Source: Gallibacter intestinalis (GTDB lineage Bacteria; Bacillota; Clostridia; Peptostreptococcales; Anaerovoracaceae). Taken from it: a stretch of 64,000 bases of DNA. Shown here piece by piece: positions 34,407 through 42,299 of this stretch (position 1 is the stretch's first letter; each line of letters opens with the position of its first letter). The stretch spans positions 1 to 64,000 of the forward strand of contig NZ_JADCKA010000008.1 in NCBI RefSeq assembly GCF_014982745.1, written 5' to 3'. The position numbers were made by a program, and so were the translations under genes. The notes under the pieces were generated by a model. The model was not told where the DNA came from. It was given only the letters and a program-made list of their open reading frames with translations, and ran no database searches.

Positions 34407-34429
34407 TTCGATTCCCTCTATTAGCTCCA
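34407..34429 (+). other. Proposed prophage attR core: 3' end of a tRNA-Thr gene
   Basis: The stretch reads T-loop TTCGATT, T-stem CCCTC, acceptor strand TATTAGC, T, CCA, a regular tRNA 3' end. The 5' half-stem that should pair with CCCTC is absent, so no full tRNA exists here; it looks like the part duplicated by integration. The acceptor would pair with GCTAATA, as in tRNA-Thr types of Firmicutes. The identity of the tRNA is inferred. Confidence 0.6.
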
Positions 34430-34446
34430 TTCATAATAACATTAGG

Positions 34447-34472
34447 GACGCCGTATTTATACGGCGTCTTTT
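34447..34472 (+). terminator. Intrinsic terminator downstream of the tRNA-like fragment
   Basis: Perfect 9-bp stem GACGCCGTA / TACGGCGTC with a 4-base loop, then TTTT. Probably the original terminator of the tRNA gene at the attachment site. Confidence 0.85.
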
Positions 34473-34554
34473 GCATATCTGATTTATTGTTTGAGTCATA
34501 CATATACGGTAATATTTTCATACATGATAAATCTCTTACAAAAAAAAGGAGTAA

Positions 34555-35030
34555 TTATTAACTGAATATAATACATTATGCGCTTCCCTTGAAGAAAAGG
34601 AAATTTGGGAAGGTTATAATCTTGAAGACGAGTATCATATTCTTAACAGTATGCAGTCGCAGTTGATTTAGAAAACCCGGATAAGAATACACTTGAGCAA
34701 GCGGCTCGTGATTATGTTGATATTATTGACAAAAGGCTGGCGGCAAATAATGAATATGTGCAACAGGAACTGGAAATTGAAACTGATGAAGGAACGGCAA
34801 ACTATGTTGGCATTCAGCAATATCAGGCAGGAAATATCGACAAAAGCTCCCTTGCTAACAGGGTGCCATATGAAACAGTAGCGCTTTTATGCCTTGTTAT
34901 GGATGAGATAGGTGTAGATGATTGGCAAGATTCGTTAAATAGCCAGACAAAGGATAACTTGCACATTACTGTTGCTATAATATATGTTAAGAAAATGTTA
35001 AGCGAAAATAACGAATTAATCGATTTCTAA
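34555..35030 (+). pseudogene. Frameshifted remnant of an unknown gene
   Basis: The first frame (from about 34555) encodes CASLEEKEIWEGYNLEDEYH and ends at TAG 34670; a -1 shift near 34650 continues smoothly as VDLENPDKNTLEQAARDYVD and on to QSLNSQT-like helices and LIDF before TAA 35030. The two halves form one helical, acidic protein of about 155 residues. No ATG, GTG or TTG is found at the proper start. The intact tail alone (from 34758) would encode 90 residues. The gene lies next to the prophage end and is likely decaying. Family unknown. Confidence 0.55.
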
Positions 35031-35224
35031 TACTGTGACACGAAAAGAAACCGCACAGAATGCACATTTACGAGTAATTGTAACAATCTATCGTAAAATA
35101 AAGAAAACTTAACAAAACTTGCAAATTTAATAAAAATTTAATAATGATTTTATCTAATATAAAAGGAAAAAGCTAATGCGATTTTGTATAATCTTTCTAA
35201 TACAAGGGAACGGAGGTGTTAGAT

Positions 35225-36253
35225 ATGATGAAGAAAATAAAAACGTTAGCTATGGTATCTTCATTTGCCGTAATAAGCCTGCTGCTCCTTGCAGGTTGCG
35301 GATCTGAAAAAAGTATTGGCAAACTTACTTTAAGCGTTAATCCTGAAATTCAGATTGAATATAATAAAGACGGTGAAGCTATATCATTTTCTGGTCTTAA
35401 CGATGAAGGTAAGGCAGTTGTAGAATCTTTTAAAGATCATGAAGGAGAAGTTTGTGAGGATGTTGTTGCTACATTGGTAAAGCAAATTGATGATGATGGA
35501 TATTTTGATAATAATATCGATGGTCATGCCAGAAATGTAGTTTTAAGATTAGAACCGGGTTCTGAACTTCCTGATGATACTTTCCTTGATGATGTGAATT
35601 CTGGACTTCAAACTGCAATGAAGGATATGGGGCTTTCTTCATCGGTAGTTATGGTTGGCGATGCCGATTTTGATAAAGCTTATGATAAAGAAAATGCTCC
35701 TTCCCAATACATAACATTGGCTAAGGCTAAGGAAATAGCATTGGCACAGGCACATGTATCTGCATCTGATGCAAAATTTGTGGAAAAAGAGTTCGATCAT
35801 GATGACGGAACACCTGTATTTGAACTGGAATTTACTGCTGGTAATGTTAAATACAGCTATGATGTCCATGCTGTATCAGGAAAGGTAATAGAAGCTGAGC
35901 ATGAAGCGATTCCTCAGACTCCTGCAAAACAACCGGCTCAGTCATCCGGCAGCAGTGGAAATTCTGGCGGTTCGAGTAGTTCCGGTAGTAATGCATATAG
36001 AGGTAACAGCGACTACGGTCCTTACAGCGATGGTGTAACTGATTACGGTAACAGCGACTATGGTCCAAATAGTGATGGTGTTACAAACTACGGTGGCAGC
36101 AGCGGTGGCGGATCAAGTAATACTAATTACAGCAACTACGGCGGCAACACCAATTATGATGATGGCGGTAATTCTAATTACGACGATGGTAATACCAACT
36201 ACGATGACGGCGGCAACACTAATTACGACGACGGAAATTCAGACTATGACTGA
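35225..36253 (+). CDS. Secreted lipoprotein with RsgI-like and PepSY domains and a YDDG-rich tail
   Basis: 342 residues from ATG 35225, 8 bases after GGAGG. A lipoprotein signal peptide ends in LLLLAGC. Residues ~35-140 (LTLSVNPEIQIEYNKDGEAI onward) resemble the extracellular middle domain of RsgI-type anti-sigma factors. Residues ~158-225 (ITLAKAKEIALAQAHVSA, FELEFTAGNVKYSYDVHAVS) are a PepSY domain. From ~235 on, the chain is Ser/Gly-rich and then repeats NYDDGGN-like units. It is an envelope protein; the cytosolic anti-sigma part of RsgI is absent. It overlaps the VTC gene by 8 bases, so it belongs to that operon. Confidence 0.75.
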   Translation: MMKKIKTLAMVSSFAVISLLLLAGCGSEKSIGKLTLSVNPEIQIEYNKDGEAISFSGLNDEGKAVVESFKDHEGEVCEDVVATLVKQIDDDGYFDNNIDGHARNVVLRLEPGSELPDDTFLDDVNSGLQTAMKDMGLSSSVVMVGDADFDKAYDKENAPSQYITLAKAKEIALAQAHVSASDAKFVEKEFDHDDGTPVFELEFTAGNVKYSYDVHAVSGKVIEAEHEAIPQTPAKQPAQSSGSSGNSGGSSSSGSNAYRGNSDYGPYSDGVTDYGNSDYGPNSDGVTNYGGSSGGGSSNTNYSNYGGNTNYDDGGNSNYDDGNTNYDDGGNTNYDDGNSDYD

Positions 36254-36935
36254 TATATTTGCGAAAATGAGGCACGAAACAAAGCACCAGATCGGAAAGC
36301 ATGAAGATCTGGTGCTTTCTCAAAGATTAGGGAAACTTTTTAAAAGAGATGAATTTGCAGGTCCAGACGGAACGTACAAGGTGACAAGTCTGTATTTTGA
36401 CACTCCTTATGATGATGCTTTAAGGGAAAAACTTGAGGGTCAGCTTAAACGGGAAAAATTTCGTTTGAGATACTATGGCAACGAAGCTGAAACCATAAGA
36501 CTTGAAAAAAAGTTTAAGAACAACGGGCTTTCAGGTAAAAATCAATTAAATCTTACAAAGGATGAAGTGATAAAAATTTTAAATGGTGAATATAGTTTTT
36601 TGTTGGATAAGAACAGTCAACTGGCAGTAGAGTTTTATAGTAAATTACAAGGAAGACTTTTAAAGCCGAAGACTATCGTCACATATGATAGAGAAGCGTT
36701 TAGATATCCTGCAGCGGATGTAAGAATAACCCTTGATCGAAATATAAAAACTTCCCTTCATATAGTTGATTTCCTAAGTGAAACTGTACCGAAGGTCAGT
36801 GTTGCAGAGGAATTTACGGTGCTTGAGGTAAAATACAGGCGTTTCATACCTGATGTAGTGCTTATGGCGATTCAAACGGAGGGCAGTTTAACAACAGCAT
36901 TTTCCAAATACGCCGTATGCCGTAGATTTGATTGA
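36246..36935 (+). CDS. VTC-domain (polyphosphate polymerase-like) protein
   Basis: 229 residues from ATG 36246, overlapping the lipoprotein gene. The basic tunnel motifs of the VTC family are present: RHETKHQIG at the start, VTSLYFDTPYDDALREK, REKFRLRYYG, RLEKKFKNNG, and ITLDRNIKTS with a C-terminal EVKYRRFIPD. The eukaryotic VTC4 domain makes polyphosphate from ATP inside this tunnel; bacterial homologs regularly stand with DUF4956 and CotH genes, as here. Length fits the single-domain bacterial type. Confidence 0.85.
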   Translation: MTDIFAKMRHETKHQIGKHEDLVLSQRLGKLFKRDEFAGPDGTYKVTSLYFDTPYDDALREKLEGQLKREKFRLRYYGNEAETIRLEKKFKNNGLSGKNQLNLTKDEVIKILNGEYSFLLDKNSQLAVEFYSKLQGRLLKPKTIVTYDREAFRYPAADVRITLDRNIKTSLHIVDFLSETVPKVSVAEEFTVLEVKYRRFIPDVVLMAIQTEGSLTTAFSKYAVCRRFD

Positions 36936-36954
36936 GATAAATAGATAGGAGAAA

Positions 36955-37629
36955 ATGATGACTTTCAGAGATATTTTCAAATCATCTTTTTTAGAAAGCA
37001 GCAGCAGTATCACCTTCTTTGACATGGGTATAGTACTGGTTTTGGCTTTTCTTTTGGGATTATACATATTTTTTATATATAAGAAAACTTACAGCGGAGT
37101 TATGTATTCAGCCAGCTTTGGAGTTACCTTGATAGCTCTTAGCCTTATAACTTCTCTGCTTATTATGACTATTGTAAGTAATATTGTTTTGTCACTCGGT
37201 ATGGTTGGTGCTCTTTCCATTGTAAGATTCAGGACACCTGTTAAGGAGCCCATGGATATTGTTTTTCTTTTCTGGGCAATTGCTGTAGGCATTGTACTTG
37301 CTGCGGGAATGATACCGCTTGCTGTATTCGGAAGTTTATTCATCGGAATTGTTTTGTTGGTCGCTTCCAAGAGAAAAACACGGGATAATCCATATATCCT
37401 TGTATTGAGATGTATAGATGAAAAATCGGAAAAAGAAGCGATAAAACTTATTTCCGAAAAAACTAAAAGAAATAATCTTAAGAGCAAAAGTGTGGAAAGC
37501 GGAACCGTAGAGCTAAATTATGAGGTAAGACTTATTGACGATGATAGCACTTTTATAAATCAGCTTGAAAAGATGCAAGGCATCAGTAATGTGACCCTTG
37601 TATCCTACAACGGGGATTATATGGGTTAA
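36955..37629 (+). CDS. DUF4956 membrane protein
   Basis: 224 residues. Four or five membrane helices (about 22-42, 52-75, 78-92, 100-120, 120-138) include the family signature SLGMVGALSIVRFRTPVKEP, followed by a ~85-residue cytosolic ferredoxin-like domain (ILVLRCIDEKSEKEA, VELNYEVRL). DUF4956 proteins accompany VTC-domain polymerases and CotH; a role as the membrane partner of polymer synthesis has been suggested. AGGAG lies before the ATG pair at 36955/36958. Confidence 0.85.
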   Translation: MMTFRDIFKSSFLESSSSITFFDMGIVLVLAFLLGLYIFFIYKKTYSGVMYSASFGVTLIALSLITSLLIMTIVSNIVLSLGMVGALSIVRFRTPVKEPMDIVFLFWAIAVGIVLAAGMIPLAVFGSLFIGIVLLVASKRKTRDNPYILVLRCIDEKSEKEAIKLISEKTKRNNLKSKSVESGTVELNYEVRLIDDDSTFINQLEKMQGISNVTLVSYNGDYMG

Positions 37630-37633
37630 TAAA

Positions 37634-39037
37634 ATGATAAACGGCAAACATTCGGATAAATTGTGTATTGTGGCTGTGGCAGCTGCAGTTCTCCTTGCTT
37701 TTGTGATGATGTTCGGAGATAAAGTGGGTATAACAGAACACGAAGAAAAAGTGTTGTACAAAGAAAAGCTTTTTGCCGATGATAAAGTCCATAAAGTTAA
37801 CATTGTAATGGATGACTGGAACGGCTTTTTAGAAAAAGCACAGCAAGAACAATACGAAAATTGCGATATTGTCATAGATGATGAAACCTTTGAAAACATA
37901 GGCATTAGGGTAAAGGGGAACAATTCAAAATCTCTAACAGGCGAATACGGCCTTGACAGATATAGCTTTAAAATTGATTTTGACCAATATATTAAAGGGG
38001 AAAGCTATTACGGCATGGAAAGGTTTTCACTAGATGCTTCCTTTCAGGATAACAGCTACATGAAAACCTATCTTGCCTACGATATGATGAGATTTATGGA
38101 AGTTCCTGCGCCTTTATGTAGCTATGTGTGGGTAAAGGTGAATGGAGAGGACTGGGGCCTCTATCTTGCAGTGGAAGAACCGGATACAGCCTTTGTAAAG
38201 CGTAACTTTGGAAAAGACGTCGGTAAGCTGTACAAACCGGATTACCGCTCTTTAAACGATGTCAATAAAGACATTGCACTGCAATACACTGGAGAGAATT
38301 TTGCAAATTACTCTAATATTTTTGACAATGCTGTGACAGATATAAGCAATGAAGATAAAGAGCGTCTGATAAAGGCGTTAAAAGATATTTCTTCCAATCA
38401 GACCATTGCTGATGCCGTTAATACGAATCTAACGCTGAAATACTTTGCAGTCCATGTATTTACAATGAATTGGGACAGCTATTTGGGACATACGGGCCAC
38501 AATTACTTTCTCTATGAAGAGGACGGTAAAATAGCTATGCTTCCTTGGGACTATAACCTTGCCTTCGGAACATATGCCCTTGGAATGCCTGAGCCGGTGA
38601 CTGATCCTAATGTCTTGATAAATTACCCGATAAGCACACCAGCACCGGGAAATATAATGACTCAAAGGCCGCTGTATCACAACCTTATGATGAATGACGA
38701 CTATTTTAAAGAATATAGAGATAATTTGGATAAGCTTATTTCCGGCTATTTTGAAAGCGGCAGATACGCTAAAGTCATAGAAGATACGGAGCAGATGATA
38801 GGTCAGTATGTAAAGGATGATCCTACGGCATTTTGCTCCTATGAAGATCATTCTACGGCAGTGGATACATTGAAGGAAGTTTGTCGCTTAAGAGCTGAAA
38901 GCATAAGGATGCAGCTTAAGGGAGACGCACCTGACACATTAAAGGAGATGACGGAAACCGGTGATAATTTCAGTGTAGATGCTTCAAGTATAGATTTAAA
39001 GGATTTAGGAGATTTTGAAGATTTAGAACGAAGATAA
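37634..39037 (+). CDS. CotH-family kinase-like protein, membrane-anchored
   Basis: 467 residues from ATG 37634; no strong ribosome site is visible, and the gene starts 4 bases after the DUF4956 stop, so coupling is likely. One N-terminal helix (about 10-28) anchors it with the catalytic part outside. CotH features are VKGNNSKSLTGEYGLDRYSFKI, then YMKTYLAYDMMRFMEVPAP, VNGEDWGLYLAVEEPD and MLPWDYNLAFGT, the last carrying the metal-binding DxN. CotH kinases phosphorylate spore coat proteins in Bacillus; outside sporulation they occur in this VTC operon. Substrate unknown. Confidence 0.85.
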   Translation: MINGKHSDKLCIVAVAAAVLLAFVMMFGDKVGITEHEEKVLYKEKLFADDKVHKVNIVMDDWNGFLEKAQQEQYENCDIVIDDETFENIGIRVKGNNSKSLTGEYGLDRYSFKIDFDQYIKGESYYGMERFSLDASFQDNSYMKTYLAYDMMRFMEVPAPLCSYVWVKVNGEDWGLYLAVEEPDTAFVKRNFGKDVGKLYKPDYRSLNDVNKDIALQYTGENFANYSNIFDNAVTDISNEDKERLIKALKDISSNQTIADAVNTNLTLKYFAVHVFTMNWDSYLGHTGHNYFLYEEDGKIAMLPWDYNLAFGTYALGMPEPVTDPNVLINYPISTPAPGNIMTQRPLYHNLMMNDDYFKEYRDNLDKLISGYFESGRYAKVIEDTEQMIGQYVKDDPTAFCSYEDHSTAVDTLKEVCRLRAESIRMQLKGDAPDTLKEMTETGDNFSVDASSIDLKDLGDFEDLERR

Positions 39038-39042
39038 ACAAG

Positions 39043-39086
39043 AGCGATGGCAAATGAGACTTTTTAGCCTCTGCCACCGCTTTTTT
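39043..39086 (+). terminator. Intrinsic terminator of the lipoprotein-VTC-CotH operon
   Basis: AGCGATGGCA pairs with TGCCACCGCT (one A-C mismatch) across a 19-base loop, then TTTTTT. Confidence 0.75.
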
Positions 39087-39263
39087 ATATTCTATCATAA
39101 GTATCCCTTTTGGCAGATGACTGCAAAAAATCCCAAGGCCGTATATGCCTGCATCAACATGGGAGAGGCATGGGTGCCGGAGGAAATTGCGGAACGGTCG
39201 ATTTGTATTGATGGGGATATCGGTGAAGTGATAAAGAAAATGATAGACGCAATAAACTTTTGA
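39054..39263 (+). pseudogene. C-terminal remnant of a Sir2-family deacetylase (tentative)
   Basis: An open frame of 69 codons whose last ~50 residues (YPFWQMTAKNPKAVYACINM, then EEIAERSICIDGDIGEVIKK) resemble the closing segment of Sir2-type NAD-dependent deacylases in Clostridia. No Rossmann fold or zinc module precedes it, and its first part runs through the CotH-operon terminator, so it is a leftover rather than a working gene. The identification is from memory of family endings. Confidence 0.4.
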
Positions 39264-39310
39264 CAATAAAATAAAATTAGGATAATATAAAGTGAACTTT
39301 ATAATATCCT
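39260..39310 (+). promoter_or_regulatory. Promoter with overlapping 32-bp palindrome (operator candidate)
   Basis: TTGACA (39260-39265), a 17-base spacer and TAATAT (39283-39288) form a near-consensus sigma-A promoter. An inverted repeat, AGGATAATATAAAGT against ACTTTATAATATCCT (39279-39310), covers the -10 box and the start site, so a dimeric repressor could shut it off. The ribosome site AAGGAGG follows at once. Confidence 0.7.
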
Positions 39311-39327
39311 AAAAAGGAGGTCGAGCT

Positions 39328-40554
39328 ATGACATATATTGAACGTACATTGGAGCGGAAGTTTTTACATATGAGTTCATTTTTTAAAGCGGTACTTGTAA
39401 CAGGTGCTAGGCAGGTTGGCAAAACCACTATGTTGAAACATTTGGCTGAAGGTCAAAATCGTACTTATGTGACGATGGACAATGCTATGGCACGAAATCT
39501 GGCACAATCCGATCCAGTACTTTTTTTTCAAACTTATAAACCTCCTATCATAATTGATGAAATACAAAAAGCGCCAGAACTATTTGAGCAGATAAAGATT
39601 ATCTGTGATGAAACTGAAGAAAGAGGTTTATTCTGGCTTACTGGTTCCCAACAGTATAAAATGATGAAAAATATTAGAGATACTCTTGCTGGAAGAATCG
39701 GAATTTTAGAATTGTATAGTTTTTCAAAGAATGAGATAGACAGAGTGTTTTTTACAAATAAATTGGATTTTTCTTTGAACTGTCTTTTGGAGCGCCAGAA
39801 AATTGTAAAAAAGAATGATATTGTAGATGTATTTGAGCATATCTGGCGAGGAGGTATGCCTGATGCGATAATGGCTGATGCTGAACAGAGACAGGAATAT
39901 TTTAATTCTTATATTGAAACCTATCTTATGCGAGACGTAGCCGAAGAAGGTGGCATTACAGATTCGGTACGTTTTCGAAAATTTCTTAATGCCTGTGCTG
40001 CGTTGACAGCTGAGCAAGTAAATTATAAACGATTAGCAGAAGCGGCTGAAATATCGCAACCAACTGCTAAAGAATGGCTGCGACTATTACAGGGATTGGG
40101 TATTGTATTTCTTTTGCAGCCTTTTGCAAATAACGAACTAAAACGGTTAACTAAAACGCCAAAATTATATTTTTGCGATACAGGACTATGTGCGTATTTG
40201 TCTATGTGGCTTACAAGAGATACTCTTATGCAAGGAGCTGCTAGTGGACATTATTTTGAAAACTATGTGGTAATTGAACTTTTAAAAAATTTTTCTTACT
40301 CTTCAAATAAAGTAAATCTAACATACTATCGCGACTCTAATGCAAGAGAAATTGATGTTATTGTAGAGGCAGACGGATTTATTCATCCGCTAGAAATCAA
40401 AAAATCTGCAAATCCTGACCGCAGGGAAATTAAAAAATATAAGATACTCGACAAAACAACCTTAGAGCGTGGGAGCGGTGGTATTATCTGCATGTGCGAG
40501 GAGGTAATACCTATTGATGATAAGAACTGCTTTATACCTTGTAATCTTATATAG
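39328..40554 (+). CDS. AAA ATPase with DUF4143 domain
   Basis: 408 residues. Walker A VTGARQVGKTT (about 24-34), Walker B PIIIDEIQKAPE (about 72-83), sensor LTGSQQYKM, then a winged-helix-like middle (LAEAAEISQPTAKEWLRLL) and the C-terminal DUF4143 nuclease-like domain (LYFCDTGLCAYL, HYFENYVVIELLK, REIDVIVE, HPLEIKKS). The PD-(D/E)xK-like residues DxxVE and ExK are present. The family is widespread and its biological role is not established. It is a single-gene unit with its own regulated promoter. Confidence 0.9.
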   Translation: MTYIERTLERKFLHMSSFFKAVLVTGARQVGKTTMLKHLAEGQNRTYVTMDNAMARNLAQSDPVLFFQTYKPPIIIDEIQKAPELFEQIKIICDETEERGLFWLTGSQQYKMMKNIRDTLAGRIGILELYSFSKNEIDRVFFTNKLDFSLNCLLERQKIVKKNDIVDVFEHIWRGGMPDAIMADAEQRQEYFNSYIETYLMRDVAEEGGITDSVRFRKFLNACAALTAEQVNYKRLAEAAEISQPTAKEWLRLLQGLGIVFLLQPFANNELKRLTKTPKLYFCDTGLCAYLSMWLTRDTLMQGAASGHYFENYVVIELLKNFSYSSNKVNLTYYRDSNAREIDVIVEADGFIHPLEIKKSANPDRREIKKYKILDKTTLERGSGGIICMCEEVIPIDDKNCFIPCNLI

Positions 40555-40570
40555 TATATTTCAAAAACCC

Positions 40571-40599
40571 TTGCAACTATACCATTTATATGGTATTAT
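40571..40599 (+). promoter_or_regulatory. Sigma-A promoter of the rimP-nusA-infB operon
   Basis: TTGCAA (40571-40576), 17-base spacer, TATTAT (40594-40599), about 97 bases before rimP. Confidence 0.75.
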
Positions 40600-40626
40600 A
40601 TTTGCAGTTAATAAGCGACCGACAAG

Positions 40627-40655
40627 GAGTGGGCAAAAGCCCACTCTTTACTTTT
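40627..40655 (+). promoter_or_regulatory. rimP leader hairpin, possible attenuator
   Basis: Perfect 8-bp stem GAGTGGGC / GCCCACTC with AAAA loop, then TTTACTTTT, inside the untranslated leader between promoter and rimP. The shape is that of an intrinsic terminator placed before the nusA operon, so control by NusA of its own operon is plausible. Confidence 0.65.
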
Positions 40656-40695
40656 GAAATCGGATAAATAAATCGCTAATGACAAAGGAGGTCAT

Positions 40696-41175
40696 ATGGC
40701 TAAGAAAAAGATAAAGGATCAGGTCAGCGATATTCTGGCAGGGTACCTTGAAGAAAACGGTCTTGAGCTTTGGAATGTTGAATTTGTAAAGGAAGCAAGG
40801 GATTGGTTTTTAAGGGTATATGTGGATAAAAAGCCGGGAGCAGAGCAGGAATATGTGAGCATTGAGGAATGTGAAAATGTAAGCAGATTTTTAAGCGAAG
40901 CTTTGGATGAGCAGGACCCAATAGAGCAAAATTACTATCTTGAGGTGTCATCTCCGGGACTGGATAGAGAGTTGATTACCGAAGACCATTATAGAAGATA
41001 TTTTGGTAGTGTCGTTGAAATGAAACTGTATAAGGCCATTGACGGCAAAAAGGAAATATCCGCTGTGCTGGATGATATGGATGATGATAAGTATTATCTG
41101 ACCGTTGATGACGGTTCAAAAATAGAAGTGGAAAAATCTCAGGTGGCTAAAACAAGGCTTGCCGTGATTATATAA
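40696..41175 (+). CDS. rimP: Ribosome maturation factor RimP
   Basis: 159 residues. KDQVSDILAGYLEENGLELWNVEF, then LRVYVDKKPG, ENVSRFLSEALDEQDPI and YYLEVSSPGLDREL are the hallmark RimP sequences; the C-terminal SH3-like domain follows. RimP assists late assembly of the 30S subunit. It is the first gene of the operon, with AAAGGAGG before the ATG and the leader hairpin upstream. Confidence 0.95.
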   Translation: MAKKKIKDQVSDILAGYLEENGLELWNVEFVKEARDWFLRVYVDKKPGAEQEYVSIEECENVSRFLSEALDEQDPIEQNYYLEVSSPGLDRELITEDHYRRYFGSVVEMKLYKAIDGKKEISAVLDDMDDDKYYLTVDDGSKIEVEKSQVAKTRLAVII

Positions 41176-41194
41176 TCGAGGAAAGGAAAGGAAA

Positions 41195-42298
41195 ATGAAC
41201 AAGGAATTTATAGAAGCGATAGAAGAGCTTGAGGCGGAAAGAGGCATATCAAAGGAAATGCTCTTTGAAGCAATCGAGTCTGCGCTGGTTTCTGCGTACA
41301 AAAAGAACTACGGAACTAATCAGAATGTTTCCGTGGACATAGACAAGATAACAGGAGATATAAATGTTTATATGTCTATGGATGTGGTAGAGGAAATAGA
41401 AGACGAAAATTCTCAGATTTCCCTTGAGGAGGCTCAGGAAATCGACCCTGACTACGAAGTTGGTGATGTGGTTGAATACATGGTAACTCCTATGGATTTC
41501 GGAAGAATTGCGGCACAGACTGCAAAGCAGGTTGTGGTTCAGAGAATCAGAGAAGCCGAAAGAACAATGGTATTTGACGACTATGTAGACAGAGCCGGTG
41601 AAGTGGTGACAGGTATCGTTCAGAGAGACAGCAACGGTACGCTTTTCATCAACATAGGCAAGACAGAGGGTATTCTCTCATTAAGAGAGCAGGTGCCGGG
41701 AGAGCACTTTGCCGTTGGGGACAGAATCAAAGTCTACATCATGGATGTTAAGAGAACTACTAAGGGACCTCAGGTATTCCTTTCCAGATCTCATCCGGGA
41801 CTGGTTAAGGGCCTCTTTGAGCTGGAGGTTCCGGAAATTGAAGAGGGCATCGTTGAAATCAAGAGCATTGCAAGGGAAGCAGGCTCAAGAACAAAGATGG
41901 CCGTATATACAGAAGACGACACTATTGACCCTGTGGGTGCATGCGTAGGTGCAAGAGGCGCAAGGGTTCAGAATGTAGTTGACGAACTTTACAACGAAAA
42001 GATAGATATCATCACATGGAGCGAAGATCCTGCAACGCTGATAAGCAATGTACTTTCTCCGGCACAGGTGGAAAGCGTTGAAGTGGATGAAGAGGAAAAA
42101 ATCGCAGAGGTGGTTGTTCCGGATCATCAGCTTTCACTGGCAATCGGTAAATCCGGACAAAATGTTCGTCTGGCAGCTAAGCTCTGCGGATGGAAGATAG
42201 ATATAAAGAGCCATACTCAGGCTGAAGAAGGTCCATCAGAGGAAATAGATGAGCCTGAGGATGAAATCATAGAAGTAGTTGCACCTGAAGAGGAGTAA
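41195..42298 (+). CDS. nusA: Transcription termination/antitermination factor NusA
   Basis: 367 residues. The RNA polymerase-binding N-terminal domain (about 1-125) is followed by an S1 domain (GEVVTGIVQRDSNGTLFI, ~135-200) and two KH domains (PVGACVGARGARVQNVVDEL and LAIGKSGQNVRLAAKLCGW). It lacks the extra acidic repeats of Proteobacteria, as usual in Firmicutes. NusA modulates pausing and hairpin termination, and may act on the leader hairpin of its own operon. Confidence 0.97.
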   Translation: MNKEFIEAIEELEAERGISKEMLFEAIESALVSAYKKNYGTNQNVSVDIDKITGDINVYMSMDVVEEIEDENSQISLEEAQEIDPDYEVGDVVEYMVTPMDFGRIAAQTAKQVVVQRIREAERTMVFDDYVDRAGEVVTGIVQRDSNGTLFINIGKTEGILSLREQVPGEHFAVGDRIKVYIMDVKRTTKGPQVFLSRSHPGLVKGLFELEVPEIEEGIVEIKSIAREAGSRTKMAVYTEDDTIDPVGACVGARGARVQNVVDELYNEKIDIITWSEDPATLISNVLSPAQVESVEVDEEEKIAEVVVPDHQLSLAIGKSGQNVRLAAKLCGWKIDIKSHTQAEEGPSEEIDEPEDEIIEVVAPEEE

Positions 42299-42299
42299 G

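Larger units (their letters stand above)
1..34429. mobile_element. Prophage, right part (podovirus-type), cut at the left
   Basis: All genes from 1 to 34,141 are on the + strand in a phage order: replication and early genes, terminase, portal, protease, scaffold, capsid, fibres, giant internal protein, holin, amidase. A P22-like portal, an N4-gp56-type capsid protein and a very large internal protein with no tail tube, sheath or tape-measure gene suggest a short-tailed virion; this is inference. The right edge is placed at a 3' tRNA-Thr-like sequence (34407-34429) with tandem arm-type repeats 110 bases inside. The integrase, repressor and left att lie outside the window. No structural gene is visibly broken, so the prophage may be functional. 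Confidence 0.85.
34142..34554. other. Non-coding phage/chromosome junction
   Basis: About 410 bases without a gene. It contains a terminator for the phage lysis operon (34197-34228), a tandem 12-base repeat (34271-34294), a 3' tRNA-Thr-like fragment (34407-34429) and the terminator that would follow that tRNA (34447-34472). The rest is AT-rich with no further structure seen. Confidence 0.7.

Noticed and set aside
34407-34429. A complete tRNA or tmRNA gene
   Set aside because: Only the 3' arm is present; the bases 5' of the T-loop do not pair with CCCTC.
36060-36245. Extended N-terminus for the VTC-domain protein
   Set aside because: The extension is only the repeat tail of the lipoprotein gene read in another frame (methionine/threonine-rich); the VTC fold starts after 36246.
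37634-39037. CotH as evidence for a spore-coat operon
   Set aside because: No other sporulation gene or sigma-E/K-like promoter is seen; the VTC-DUF4956 context points to the other CotH subgroup.
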